Shown one piece after another: positions 20,042 to 29,291 of a stretch of 64,000 nt of DNA. The notes under the pieces were generated by a model, which was not told the DNA's origin, did not search any database, and was given only the letters and a program-made list of their open reading frames with translations. The DNA comes from Clostridium sp. (GTDB lineage Bacteria > Bacillota > Clostridia > Clostridiales > Clostridiaceae). Position numbers and translations under genes: made by a program. Where the stretch lies: contig NZ_JAJFUC010000045.1 of NCBI RefSeq assembly GCF_021372645.1, positions 1 to 64,000 of the forward strand, read 5' to 3'. The stretch's first letter is position 1, and each line of letters starts with the position of its first letter.

Positions 20042-20476
20042 ATGAAATCATACATTGCTAAAGCAAGTGAAATCGAAAGAAAATGGTATATAGTTGATGC
20101 AGATGGTAAAACTCTAGGTAGAGTTGCTAGCCAAGTAGCTTCAATTTTAAGAGGTAAGAATAAACCAATATTTACACCTAATGTTGACTGCGGAGATTTT
20201 GTTATTGTTATCAATGCAGAAAAAGTTGTTTTAACTGGTAAGAAGTTAGACCAAAAATTAATGAGAAAACATAGTTTTTATCCAGGTGGATTAAAAGAAA
20301 CTCCTTATAGAGTTGTATTAGATAAGAAACCTGAATTCGCTTTTGAAGAAGCAGTAAGAAGAATGCTTCCAAATGGTGTGTTAGGAAGACAAATGTTAAA
20401 GAAATTAAATGTATATAGAGGTGCTGAACATAATCATGCAGCTCAAAAACCAGAAGTACTTGAATTAAAGTATTAA
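20042..20476 (+). CDS. rplM: 50S ribosomal protein L13
   Basis: The 144-residue L13 starts [20 protein letters not shown] and contains [17 protein letters not shown] and [12 protein letters not shown] motifs. An in-frame TTG at 20039 directly before the ATG is less likely given the SD GGGAGGG. L13 is an early 50S assembly protein. It forms a two-gene operon with rpsI. Confidence 0.97.
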   Translation: MKSYIAKASEIERKWYIVDADGKTLGRVASQVASILRGKNKPIFTPNVDCGDFVIVINAEKVVLTGKKLDQKLMRKHSFYPGGLKETPYRVVLDKKPEFAFEEAVRRMLPNGVLGRQMLKKLNVYRGAEHNHAAQKPEVLELKY

Positions 20477-20502
20477 TACCGACTCGGGAGGAGGAATAAA
20501 AA

Positions 20503-20895
20503 ATGGCAAAAGTTCAATACATGGGAACTGGAAGAAGAAAGAAATCAGTAGCAAGAGTAAGACTTGTACCAGGAAGTGGTAAGGTAGTTATAAATAAAAG
20601 AGAAATAGAAAACTTTTTTGGTTTAGAAACATTAAGAGTTATCGTAAACCAACCATTAGTTTTAACTGCAACTAAGGATAAGTTTGACATTCTAGTAAAT
20701 GTTCACGGTGGTGGATTTACAGGTCAAGCAGGAGCTATCAGACATGGTATAGCTAGAGCATTAGTTAAATCAGATGAAGCTTTAAAGCCAGAATTAAAGA
20801 AGGCAGGTTTCTTAACTAGAGATCCAAGAATGACAGAAAGAAAGAAATACGGTCTTAAAAAAGCAAGAAGAGCTCCACAATTCTCAAAGAGATAA
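20503..20895 (+). CDS. rpsI: 30S ribosomal protein S9
   Basis: The 130-residue S9 begins [20 protein letters not shown] and ends in the basic tail [10 protein letters not shown], whose last residues touch P-site tRNA. The motif [19 protein letters not shown] is intact. The terminator follows 14 bases after the stop. Confidence 0.98.
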   Translation: MAKVQYMGTGRRKKSVARVRLVPGSGKVVINKREIENFFGLETLRVIVNQPLVLTATKDKFDILVNVHGGGFTGQAGAIRHGIARALVKSDEALKPELKKAGFLTRDPRMTERKKYGLKKARRAPQFSKR

Positions 20896-20909
20896 TTTTT
20901 GGAGTACAA

Positions 20910-20945
20910 AAAATCCCACAAACCCAGTGTTTGTGGGATTTTGTA
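20910..20945 (+). terminator. Terminator of rplM-rpsI
   Basis: AAAATCCCACAAAC (20910-20923) pairs with GTTTGTGGGATTTT (20929-20942), a 14-bp stem with a 5-base loop and a T-rich right arm. Confidence 0.9.
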
Positions 20946-21214
20946 ATATATAAAAATTTATTGAAACACACTATTTTTAATGGTAGCGAACACGTAGCTA
21001 ATAAATATTTATGTTAAATTAATTTATAATAAATACTTTTATTAATAATCATATATTTAATTACTTGCTAACACGTATGTATAATAATGCAAAATAATTT
21101 AGGTTTAAATAATTAAATTTAAAATTTTAATATTAGTATAATGAATCCGAATAATTAAGATTATATAGCAAACAATATCTTATATAATTTAAAATAATTG
21201 GAGGAATTAATTTG

Positions 21215-21877
21215 ATGAAAATGAAAAAAGTCTTAGTGATATTTTGCATATTTTGTTTAATGTTTGGAATACCAATAAGGGCAAATTCAGATGAAAACAA
21301 TACTCAAAGTATTATATTAATAGATCCAGGGCATGGAGGTATCGATGGAGGAGCAAAATCGAAAAATGGAACAATAGAAAAGAATATAAATTTATTAATA
21401 GCTACAAAATTAAAAAGGGGATTAGAAAATGCAGGTTACCTTGTTTATATGACAAGAGAAGAAGATTCACAGTTAGATTCTAAAAAAGTTAAGGACTTAA
21501 ATGCAAGATGCCAAATGAAAAAAGATACTAAATGCGATGTATTTATTTCTATACATCAAAATATGTTCCCACAAGCAAGCTGTTTTGGAGCTCAAGCTTG
21601 GTATGCATCTAATGATAATAGCAAGATTTTAGCAGAGGATATTCAAAATTCGTTAAAAGAAACAGTAAATGATAACAATAAAAGAATTCCTAAAGCAGCT
21701 AAAGAACAATATAGAATATTAAGAGATGGATATGAAGGTGCATGTGTTCTTGTAGAGTGCGGCTTTTTATCTAATCATGAAGAAGAAGAAAAATTAAAGA
21801 GTGATGAACACCAAGATAAAATAGTAAAAGGAATAATAAATGGTGTTAATAAGTATTTTGAAAATAAGAACAATTAA
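21215..21877 (+). CDS. cwlD: N-acetylmuramoyl-L-alanine amidase, CwlD-like
   Basis: About 220 residues: an N-terminal signal or anchor segment (KKVLVIFCIFCLMFGIPI, about 4-21), then an Amidase_3 domain. Zinc ligands are visible: H40 in DPGHGG, the histidine of SIHQN, and the glutamate region VECGFLSN at the end. The size and signal match CwlD, which removes peptide side chains so that muramic-delta-lactam of the spore cortex can form. A TTG at 21212 is an equally spaced alternative start after GGAGG (21200-21204). The gene stands alone after the rpsI terminator, an order seen in other clostridia. Another cell-wall amidase role cannot be excluded. Confidence 0.85.
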   Translation: MKMKKVLVIFCIFCLMFGIPIRANSDENNTQSIILIDPGHGGIDGGAKSKNGTIEKNINLLIATKLKRGLENAGYLVYMTREEDSQLDSKKVKDLNARCQMKKDTKCDVFISIHQNMFPQASCFGAQAWYASNDNSKILAEDIQNSLKETVNDNNKRIPKAAKEQYRILRDGYEGACVLVECGFLSNHEEEEKLKSDEHQDKIVKGIINGVNKYFENKNN

Positions 21878-21882
21878 TATTT

Positions 21883-22050
21883 CTAGTCAACAAAAATAGG
21901 ACCAACTTTTATACTATTTTTAGGTGATTCAGTTGAATAGTAAGTTTTGTTTATTAGTAAAAATAAATTATATAATATTAAACATATTAAAAAGACAACT
22001 AAAAAATAAATTATTATAGTAACAAATTTATTTGAATTTTTATTATTTAT
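21883..22050 (-). CDS. Candidate small single-pass membrane protein, non-standard start
   Basis: On the minus strand, 55 codons read NNKNSNKFVTIIIYFLVVFL, continue as ICLILYNLFLLINKTYYSTE and end SPKNSIKVGPIFVD before TAG. A short polar N-terminus, one hydrophobic helix (about 10-34) and a polar tail make a plausible small membrane protein. No ATG, GTG or TTG is in frame: the only reasonable start is ATA (22050-22048), six bases after an AGGGGGG SD, and a TGA lies just upstream. One G fewer in the G6 run would bring a TTG into frame. It lies convergent to cwlD. Function unknown. Confidence 0.5.
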   Translation of the reverse strand: MNNKNSNKFVTIIIYFLVVFLICLILYNLFLLINKTYYSTESPKNSIKVGPIFVD

Positions 22051-22066
22051 AGTTAGCCCCCCTCAA

Positions 22067-22106
22067 GATCTAAATTGTTTATATTTAAGTATAAACAATT
22101 TAGATT
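22067..22106. repeat. Perfect inverted repeat
   Basis: ATCTAAATTGTTTATA and its complement TATAAACAATTTAGAT (22068-22083 and 22090-22105) form a 16-bp perfect stem with a 6-base loop. No T run follows on either strand, so it does not look like a terminator. It sits just upstream of the minus-strand small ORF, within its possible leader. Bases 22106-22398 are AT-rich and show nothing else I can support. Confidence 0.75.
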
Positions 22107-22398
22107 GTAAATATGAAAATCTAAAATTAAAAGTTAAGATAATTTAAAAAATATTAGAAAATTAGAAAAAGTTATTTATTAAAATTTTATTCATTTTATG
22201 AATAGAGTATGTATTTAAAATTTGATAAGGTATAATTATTTAAGATTAGAAAATAAATAGATTTATTTTAAGTTGTAAATTATAAGAAATAAATTTAAAC
22301 TTATATTGAAGTAACGAGCAGAAAATATATAGGAATAGAATTTACTTGATAATAATTTCTATTCTTATTATTAAGTAATAAATAGAGGAGTTGTTAGG

Positions 22399-23241
22399 AT
22401 GAGAGAAGTGAATGTTGAGCTTATTAGTAATGTGGTGAGGGATTTATCCATTGATGCAAACTACTTTTTAGGTTCAGATATTAAAGAGGCATTACAAAAG
22501 TCTAGAAAAGAAGAAACGTGGAAGTTAGCATCAGAAGTTTTAGATAAAATAATTATTAATTCTGAAATTGCCAGTGATGAAAAAATGCCTATGTGTCAAG
22601 ATACAGGTATGGCATGTGTGTTTATTGAAATAGGACAAGATGTACATTTAGTTGGGGGTAGACTTGAGGATGCTGTTAATGAAGGTGTACGTAGAGGTTA
22701 TGAAGAAGGTTTTTTACGAAAATCAGTTGTAGAAGATCCTATTAAAAGAGTAAATACAAAGGATAATACTCCTGCTGTAATTTATTATGACATAGTAGAC
22801 GGTGATAAGGTTAAAATTACTTTAGCACCTAAGGGATTTGGATCAGAGAATATGAGTAAAATAGGTATGCTTAAACCATCAGATGGTTTAGACGGTGTTA
22901 AGAAGTTTATAATAGATACTGTTAAGGCTGCTGGACCTAATCCCTGTCCACCGATGGTTATAGGTATTGGAATAGGCGGAACTTTTGATAAGGCAGCGTA
23001 TTTAGCTAAGAAAGCATTACTTAGACCTATTAACATGAGAAATAAAGATGAATTCTATAAGGAGTTAGAAATAGAATTATTAGAAAAGATAAACGAATTG
23101 GGAATTGGACCACAAGGCTTTGGTGGAAAGACTACTGCTTTAGGATTAAACATAGAAACTTATCCAACACATATTGCAGGATTACCTGTAGCGGTAAATA
23201 TAAATTGTCATGCTACTAGACATAAAGAAGCTATAATATAA
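22399..23241 (+). CDS. fumA: Class I fumarate hydratase (or related hydro-lyase), alpha subunit
   Basis: The 280-residue protein is the N-terminal half of the iron-sulfur class I fumarase/tartrate dehydratase family, here a separate subunit. The three cysteines that hold the [4Fe-4S] cluster are present: C66 in MCQDTG, C183 in NPCPP and C270 in CHATRH. It would hydrate fumarate to malate with the beta subunit downstream. Specificity (fumarate or tartrate) cannot be told from motifs alone. SD AGAGGAG precedes the ATG. Confidence 0.9.
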   Translation: MREVNVELISNVVRDLSIDANYFLGSDIKEALQKSRKEETWKLASEVLDKIIINSEIASDEKMPMCQDTGMACVFIEIGQDVHLVGGRLEDAVNEGVRRGYEEGFLRKSVVEDPIKRVNTKDNTPAVIYYDIVDGDKVKITLAPKGFGSENMSKIGMLKPSDGLDGVKKFIIDTVKAAGPNPCPPMVIGIGIGGTFDKAAYLAKKALLRPINMRNKDEFYKELEIELLEKINELGIGPQGFGGKTTALGLNIETYPTHIAGLPVAVNINCHATRHKEAII

Positions 23242-23413
23242 AGTTAAAATTTTCAGGTGGAACGCATATATTAGAACAACGTCTAGTTGAATTTATACAT
23301 ATTACCAAGGTGTACATCATCAAGGTGTATGATTTTAAATTCAATCTAAAGAGATGGGAATGCTAGAATGGATAGATATTAGATTAGAATTAAAGTATTG
23401 GAGGAAAAATCAA

Positions 23414-23980
23414 ATGGAAATTAAGTTACATACACCTCTTACAGAAGATAAAATATTAAATTTAAAAGCTGGAGATAGTGTTTTATTAAGTGGAGTTATT
23501 TATTCTGCTAGAGATGCTGCACATAAAAGGTTGATAGATTTGCTGCAAGAGGGAAAAGAATTGCCTTTAGATATAAAGGATGAAACTATATATTATGTTG
23601 GACCATCTCCAGCAAAACCAGGGAATGTAATAGGATCAGCAGGTCCTACAACTAGTTATAGAATGGATGCATATGCCCCAAAATTAATAGATCTTGGCTT
23701 AAAAGGGATGATAGGTAAAGGTGCAAGGAATGAAGAAGTAATTGATGCAATTAAGAGGAATAAAGCAGTCTATTTTGGTGCTATTGGAGGTGCAGCTGCA
23801 TTAATCGGAAAAAGTATTGTTAAATCTGAAATAATTGCATATGAAGATTTAGGTGCTGAAGCTATAAGAAAAATGGAAATTAAAGATATGCCATTAGTTG
23901 TTATTATAGATACTGAAGGAAATAATCTTTATGAGATTGGGCAACAAGAATATTTAAATTTAGTTGATACATTCAAATAA
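23414..23980 (+). CDS. fumB: Class I fumarate hydratase (or related hydro-lyase), beta subunit
   Basis: The 188-residue product begins MEIKLHTPLTEDKILNLKAG at ATG 23414, after GGAGG (23400-23404); a longer frame from 23354 lacks an SD. It has the beta-subunit motif YYVGPSPAKPGNVIGSAGPT and FGAIGGAAALIGKS, the swivelling domain that completes the active site. The 172-base gap after the alpha gene contains a short repeated CAAGGTGTA and weak hairpins but no gene. Confidence 0.9.
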   Translation: MEIKLHTPLTEDKILNLKAGDSVLLSGVIYSARDAAHKRLIDLLQEGKELPLDIKDETIYYVGPSPAKPGNVIGSAGPTTSYRMDAYAPKLIDLGLKGMIGKGARNEEVIDAIKRNKAVYFGAIGGAAALIGKSIVKSEIIAYEDLGAEAIRKMEIKDMPLVVIIDTEGNNLYEIGQQEYLNLVDTFK

Positions 23981-24043
23981 ATAACAAGTCAGTATGTAAA
24001 ACATTTACGCATCAAAGTTGTATTAAGAAAAAGGAGAAAATAT

Positions 24044-24823
24044 ATGAGTAGAATTAAGTTACCAGGAAAAGAAAAGAACAAGAAAATAATATTAATAGTT
24101 CTAGTTATAGTAGCAATAATAATATTATCTTATGAAGCTTGGACGAATATAACTAGTAAAAATATCAAAAATGAAAATAAAGTGCAAAAAGAGATGGTAA
24201 AGCCTATGGATACAGAAGAATCATATATTGATAATACAGCTAATACAGATGCAGAAGAAGCTGGTAACGATAATTCTAAAACAAATAATAATGATGAGAA
24301 GATTAAGATAAATGAAAAAGAAAAGAATTATTCAGCTAGAGAAAATGAGTTGTATAATGATGCCTATAGATTATTTTTTTCACATGAATATGTTAATGCA
24401 ATTAGCAAAGCTGATGCACTTATAAGGGAGTTTCCAAGTAATGTTATGGGATATAATATAAGAGGCATTGCAAAGGCTTATAACGGAGATTACGATGGAG
24501 GTATGAAGGATATAGACACCTCATTAAATATTGATAAAAATTATGGTTATGCAAGATTCAACAAAGCACTCACATATGAATTATATGAAAATATGGATCA
24601 GGCATTAGAATGGTACAATAAGGCTTTAGAGGTTGAAGATTATGTATGGAGTTATTATGGAATAGCATCTATTTATGGAAGAAGAGGCGATGTGGTAAAT
24701 ACAATGACATATCTAAACAAAGCAATACAAATAGATTCAGGAGTTAAAGAAGAGGCAAAGACAGAACATGATTTTGACTCAGTTAATAACTCAAAAGAAT
24801 TCCAAAAAGCAGTATATAATTAA
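24044..24823 (+). CDS. Membrane-anchored TPR protein
   Basis: The 259-residue protein has a basic N-terminus, one membrane helix (KIILIVLVIVAIIILSY, about 15-31), a polar linker rich in Asn, Glu and Lys (35-100), and three or so tetratricopeptide repeats from about 105 (YNDAYRLFFSHEYVNAISKA; NIRGIAKAYNGDYDGGMKDI; ARFNKALTYELYENMDQALE). TPR arrays bind other proteins, here probably outside the cytoplasm. It lies just before the two-component genes, but 55 bases separate them and a functional link is only a guess. Function unknown. Confidence 0.75.
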   Translation: MSRIKLPGKEKNKKIILIVLVIVAIIILSYEAWTNITSKNIKNENKVQKEMVKPMDTEESYIDNTANTDAEEAGNDNSKTNNNDEKIKINEKEKNYSARENELYNDAYRLFFSHEYVNAISKADALIREFPSNVMGYNIRGIAKAYNGDYDGGMKDIDTSLNIDKNYGYARFNKALTYELYENMDQALEWYNKALEVEDYVWSYYGIASIYGRRGDVVNTMTYLNKAIQIDSGVKEEAKTEHDFDSVNNSKEFQKAVYN

Positions 24824-24878
24824 TTTTAAATTGATAAGTAAGATTATACTATAAAAGTGAACTCTAGGAGGAATTAGT

Positions 24879-25571
24879 ATGTTCAACGTATTAGTAGTTG
24901 ATGACGAAAAAGAAATAAGAGATGCCATTGAAATATATTTAAGAGGTGAAAATTTAAAAGTATTTAAAGCAGAAGATGGATTAGAAGCTTTAGATATTCT
25001 TGAAAATGAAAAAGTACATTTAATTGTATTAGATATAATGATGCCTAGGCTTGATGGAATAAGGACTTGCTTAAAAATTAGAGAAAAGCAAAATTTACCT
25101 ATAATAATGTTATCTGCAAAAGGTGAAGATTCAGATAAGATACTAGGATTAAATGTAGGTGCAGATGATTATATAACGAAGCCATTTAATCATTTAGAAT
25201 TAGTTGCAAGAGTTAAATCACAATTAAGGAGATATGAAAAGCCATTAAGTGTTGAAGAAGGTAAAGAGATAATTAAAGTTAAGGATTTGGTTATAGATAC
25301 CATTGCTAAAAAAATCACTTTGCGTGGAGAAGAGGTCAAGGTAACAGCTACAGAATATAAAATATTGTATTTATTAGCTTCAAATGCAGGAAAAGTATTT
25401 TCTATAAAAGAGATATATGAGAATGTATGGGAAGAGATATTTTATAAAAGCGAAAATACTGTGACTGTACATATTAGAAGAATAAGAGAAAAGATAGAAA
25501 TAAACACAAAAGAGCCTGAGTATATTAAGGTGGTGTGGGGAATTGGATATAAGATTGAAAAGGAAGATTAA
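24879..25571 (+). CDS. Response regulator, OmpR/PhoB family
   Basis: The 230-residue protein has a receiver domain (1-120) with acidic residues D8 and D9, phosphorylated D52 in LIVLDIMMPRLDG, and the lysine of DYITKPF. A winged-helix DNA-binding domain follows (about 130-228; VTATEYKILYLLASNAGKVF). It partners the histidine kinase whose gene overlaps its end by 29 bases. The regulated genes are not known. SD AGGAGG precedes the ATG. Confidence 0.95.
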   Translation: MFNVLVVDDEKEIRDAIEIYLRGENLKVFKAEDGLEALDILENEKVHLIVLDIMMPRLDGIRTCLKIREKQNLPIIMLSAKGEDSDKILGLNVGADDYITKPFNHLELVARVKSQLRRYEKPLSVEEGKEIIKVKDLVIDTIAKKITLRGEEVKVTATEYKILYLLASNAGKVFSIKEIYENVWEEIFYKSENTVTVHIRRIREKIEINTKEPEYIKVVWGIGYKIEKED

Positions 25572-26898
25572 AACATATTTTAGCAGTATCTACTTAATTG
25601 ATATAGTAGTAATAGCCTTAATAACATTAATTTTACTTTCAAATTTAGGTGATTATATACAAATAAATAAAGAACAACGTGATTTGGCAGTGTATAATAT
25701 TAAAAATAATACATTAGAATTAAATTTATTAGGTATTATATATATAAGTTTAATTATAAAAATTATTCTTGTAATAAAAATAAATCCTAAACATCCTCAA
25801 ATTAAATCCAATTTTGTTAATAATATAATTTTTGTAATTAAAAATGGATTTCATTATAAAGAAACAAGAAACACATTAATAATATCTATAGCATTAGTCC
25901 TTATACTCTTAATTACATATTTATATTTTCTTGCAACTGGTGGATATGAAAATAATATATTTGTTAGATTTTTTCAGACATATCCGTTTAAGGGAAGTTT
26001 ATTTGTTATTATAATTTTATTTTTCACTTTGATGTATGCATTAAAAAAAACTTTGGATATAATTGTTGTAAATGATGCCCTTAGAAAAGCTAATGAGGGA
26101 AATTTACAAGAAGATATTAAGCTTGATGATTCTCCTGCAATAAAAGAATTAGCTAAAAATATTAATTTGATAAAAGCTGGATATAAGGAGATTCTAGAAA
26201 ATGGTGTACATAATGAGAAATTGAAAACTGAATTAATATCCAATGTATCTCATGATTTAAAAACACCATTAACTTCAATAATAAATTATGTAAATATATT
26301 AAAAAGTGGAGATATAACAGATCAAGAAAGAGCAGAATATTTATTAATATTAGAAAAAAAATCTTTAAAATTAAAAGTTTTAATCGAAGATTTATTTGAA
26401 ATGTCAAAGATTAATAGTGGAAAGATTAAATTAAACAGAGAATCAATAGATATATTATCTTTAATACACCAGGGGATAGGTGAATACAGTACTTTATATG
26501 AGGAAAAAAATATTTCTTTTAAAGTAACAACTGAGGAAGATGCAATATACATGGAGCTTGATGGCAGGTTGATGTCAAGAGCATTAGAAAATATAATAAT
26601 TAATGCTTTAAAATATTCATTAAATGATACTCGAGTTTATATTAATATTAAACTAGAAGATAATTATGTGAAAATTGGCGCAAAGAATATTGCAAATTAT
26701 GAAATGAACTTTAATGAAGAGGAAATGTTTGAAAGATTTGCAAGGGGTGACAAGTCTAGAAATTCAAAAGTCGAAGGTTCAGGATTAGGTCTTGCTATAA
26801 CAAAGAGTATAGTTGAACTTCATGGTGGAGAAGTTCAGATAAAAAAGGAAGGAGATATGTTTAAAATTTATTTTATACTTCCTATAAACAAGGGATAG
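25543..26898 (+). CDS. Sensor histidine kinase
   Basis: About 451 residues. Four membrane helices are predicted at about 18-35, 62-80, 112-130 and 150-168, with little extracytoplasmic sequence between them, so the signal may be sensed in or at the membrane. The dimerization domain has the phospho-acceptor H237 in SNVSHDLKTPLTSI. The ATPase domain has the N box (ENIIINALKYS), a G1 region and GSGLGLAITKSIVELHGG. The start is TTG 25543 or TTG 25555, both within the regulator gene; neither has a strong SD, suggesting translational coupling. Confidence 0.93.
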   Translation: MDIRLKRKIKTYFSSIYLIDIVVIALITLILLSNLGDYIQINKEQRDLAVYNIKNNTLELNLLGIIYISLIIKIILVIKINPKHPQIKSNFVNNIIFVIKNGFHYKETRNTLIISIALVLILLITYLYFLATGGYENNIFVRFFQTYPFKGSLFVIIILFFTLMYALKKTLDIIVVNDALRKANEGNLQEDIKLDDSPAIKELAKNINLIKAGYKEILENGVHNEKLKTELISNVSHDLKTPLTSIINYVNILKSGDITDQERAEYLLILEKKSLKLKVLIEDLFEMSKINSGKIKLNRESIDILSLIHQGIGEYSTLYEEKNISFKVTTEEDAIYMELDGRLMSRALENIIINALKYSLNDTRVYINIKLEDNYVKIGAKNIANYEMNFNEEEMFERFARGDKSRNSKVEGSGLGLAITKSIVELHGGEVQIKKEGDMFKIYFILPINKG

Positions 26899-26925
26899 GA
26901 AATATAAATAAAATTTCGTTAATTT

Positions 26926-26967
26926 AGGTAGTTAATCTATGAATAATTAAAGATTAACTACCTTTTG
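26926..26967 (+). terminator. Terminator of the two-component operon
   Basis: GGTAGTTAATCT (26927-26938) pairs with AGATTAACTACC (26951-26962), extended by A-T, with a 12-base loop and TTTT after the stem. It lies 28 bases after the kinase stop. Confidence 0.85.
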
Positions 26968-27262
26968 AATATATTTGGAAATTTTGTAATTTGATAATTA
27001 TTCTAGTAGGAATTATAATATAAAATATGTTGCATGAGATTTCAAGATGCATACAGTAAACACAATATATGGTGGGGAGAGATAGGATGTGATATTTGAA
27101 TACTATTCGCCATCTACAAAGAATAACAAATATTTTTTCAAGAACATCTATGCTTTCTGCATCTTCTTCACTCGTAGCTGTATCGTAAATTACTCCTATG
27201 TTGTCTTCTGGATTGTTCTTGTTGTATAATTCCAAGTTCATTTTTATAACATAGTCACTCAT
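26954..27262 (-). pseudogene. Hypothetical or decayed small gene on the minus strand
   Basis: A 102-codon frame starts at ATG 27262 after AAGGAAAG. The first 45 or so residues (MSDYVIKMNLELYNKNNPED, then NIGVIYDTATSEEDAESIDV) look like a real acidic protein. The remainder, rich in Cys, Tyr, Ile and His, does not, and the frame ends inside the terminator of the kinase operon. It may be a gene broken by an early frameshift or deletion. I do not recognise a family. Confidence 0.35.
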
Positions 27263-27411
27263 TGTTAAAAACTTTCCTTGAATATTAATTTATTTTATAT
27301 AGTTAGTATTACCTAAAAAGGATTTTAACATTAAATTTTTATAACACAGATCGAAAAAGTTCATGTATAATTGATTTAAGCGTAATTTGTTAAAAGAGTC
27401 ACAAAATGTGG

Positions 27412-27440
27412 TTAAAGTTTTAATAAAATTATGATATGAT
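27412..27440 (+). promoter_or_regulatory. Possible ptsI promoter
   Basis: TTAAAG at 27412-27417 and TATGAT at 27435-27440 are 17 bases apart, about 100 bases before ptsI. The -35 box is a weak match. The rest of 27263-27538 shows nothing else clear. Confidence 0.45.
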
Positions 27441-27538
27441 AAAAAGAGTTATTACTTAGAATAAGACTTTAGTATATATTTAGACATAAAAAAACAATTT
27501 AAAACAATAAATTTACAATTAAGGAGGAGTTCCATATT

Positions 27539-29158
27539 ATGAAAAAAGGTATTGCTGCTTCTAAAGGATATGCAATAGGAAAAGTATTTTTACAAGAAAA
27601 TGAAGAAATTGTTATAAGTGACATTAAGGTTACAGATGTAGGTGCAGAAAAAGAAAAAATGCAAAGAGCATTAGATGATTCTAAAGCACAATTAGAGATT
27701 ATTAAAGTTAAAGCAGAAAAAGAAATGGGTGCAGAAAAAGCAGCTATATTCGAAGCACATCTTACATTAATAGATGATCCAGAATTTACTGGAGCAATGA
27801 TGAGTGAAATTGAAAATAATAAACTAAATGGCTTAAAAGCAATTGAAAATGTAACCAATACTTTTGTTGCTATATTTGAATCTATGGATAATGAATACAT
27901 GAGAGAAAGAGCTGCAGATATCAAAGATGTATCTAAGAGAATACTATCAAATTTTGCAGGTAAAGGCAAAGATTCTTTCTCAATAACTGAAAATAATACA
28001 ATAGTTGTAGCTCATGACTTAACCCCATCTGATACAGCAGGACTAGATAGAACTAAGGTTGTAGGCTTTATTACAAATATCGGTGGAAGAACTTCACATG
28101 CAGCTATAATGGCTAGAACTTTAGAAATTCCAGCTGTACTTGGATTAGGTGACATAACTACATGTGTTAAAACTGGAGATATGATTATACTTGATGGATT
28201 GACTGGAGATGTAATTATAAATCCTTCAGAAGAAGTAGCAGCAGAATATAAAGCTAAAAAAGAAAAATTCCAAGCTGAACAAGAAGAATTAAAGAAATTG
28301 ATAGATATTAAAACAACTACTAAATCAGGTAGAAGAATTGAAGTTTGCGGAAATATCGGTCAACCAGAAGATGTTCTTGGAGTATTGGAAAATGGTGGAG
28401 ATGGAGTAGGATTATTTAGAACAGAATTCTTATATATGGATAGAGATAGTGCTCCAACAGAAGACGAACAATTTGAAAGCTATAAATTTGTTCTTGAAAA
28501 GATGGATGGTAAGCAAGTTGTTATAAGAACTTTAGATATCGGTGGGGATAAGACCCTTTCATATTTACCATTACCAGAAGAAATGAACCCATTCTTAGGC
28601 TATAGAGCAATCAGACTTTGCTTAGATAGAAAAGATATATTTAAAGTTCAATTAAGAGCATTACTTAGAGCTTCCATTTATGGAAATCTTGCAGTTATGT
28701 TCCCGATGATTTCAGGATTACAAGAATTTGAACAAGCAAAAGAAATTGTTGATGAATGCAAGGCTGAATTAAAAGCTGAAGGAAAAGAATATTCAGAAAG
28801 TATCCAATGGGGAATCATGGTTGAAATTCCAGCAGCGGCAGTTTATGCTGATGAATTAGCTAAGTATGTTGATTTCTTCTCAATTGGAACAAATGACTTA
28901 ATCCAATATACTTTAGCTGCTGATAGAATGAGTGAAAAAGTTTCATATCTTTATAATCCAATGCACCAAGCTGTACTTAGATTAATAAAGATGACTATTG
29001 ATGGAGCTCATAAACATGGTAAATGGGTTGGAATGTGTGGAGAAATGGCTGGAGATGAAGCTGCGATTCCTACATTAATTGAATATGGACTAGATGAATT
29101 TTCAATGAGTGCTTCATCAATCTTAAATGCTAAGAAAATAATGTTAGAACAAGAATAA
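27539..29158 (+). CDS. ptsI: PTS enzyme I (phosphoenolpyruvate-protein phosphotransferase)
   Basis: The 539-residue enzyme I passes phosphate from phosphoenolpyruvate to HPr, the first step of PTS sugar uptake. The phospho-histidine H187 lies in GGRTSHAAIMAR, the N-terminal domain is helical (HPr-binding), and the C-terminal PEP-binding barrel has GGDKTLSYLPLPEEMNPFLG split over the site, and FFSIGTNDLIQYTLAADR. Length is slightly short of the 570 usual. No ptsH gene is adjacent, as is common in clostridia. SD AAGGAGG precedes the ATG. Confidence 0.97.
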   Translation: MKKGIAASKGYAIGKVFLQENEEIVISDIKVTDVGAEKEKMQRALDDSKAQLEIIKVKAEKEMGAEKAAIFEAHLTLIDDPEFTGAMMSEIENNKLNGLKAIENVTNTFVAIFESMDNEYMRERAADIKDVSKRILSNFAGKGKDSFSITENNTIVVAHDLTPSDTAGLDRTKVVGFITNIGGRTSHAAIMARTLEIPAVLGLGDITTCVKTGDMIILDGLTGDVIINPSEEVAAEYKAKKEKFQAEQEELKKLIDIKTTTKSGRRIEVCGNIGQPEDVLGVLENGGDGVGLFRTEFLYMDRDSAPTEDEQFESYKFVLEKMDGKQVVIRTLDIGGDKTLSYLPLPEEMNPFLGYRAIRLCLDRKDIFKVQLRALLRASIYGNLAVMFPMISGLQEFEQAKEIVDECKAELKAEGKEYSESIQWGIMVEIPAAAVYADELAKYVDFFSIGTNDLIQYTLAADRMSEKVSYLYNPMHQAVLRLIKMTIDGAHKHGKWVGMCGEMAGDEAAIPTLIEYGLDEFSMSASSILNAKKIMLEQE

Positions 29159-29191
29159 ACATAAGAATTATTATATAAGCATATGAAAGAA

Positions 29192-29233
29192 AATAACAAG
29201 TCAAAGATACCGATATGTATTTGACTTGTTATT
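29192..29233. terminator. Hairpin after ptsI
   Basis: AATAACAAGTCAAA (29192-29205) pairs with TTTGACTTGTTATT (29220-29233), 14 perfect pairs around a 14-base loop. On the plus strand the following bases are only partly T-rich; on the minus strand TTTCTTTC follows the stem. It probably ends ptsI and any minus-strand transcript. Confidence 0.65.
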
Positions 29234-29291
29234 ATGTGATTGTCATATTCCAACCTCTTTCTAATGACAAATTCAATAACTGAGAAAAGCA

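Noticed and set aside
27499-27969. Antisense frame of 156 codons in ptsI
   Set aside because: Opposite conserved enzyme I sequence, no start signal; a by-product of AT-rich codon use.
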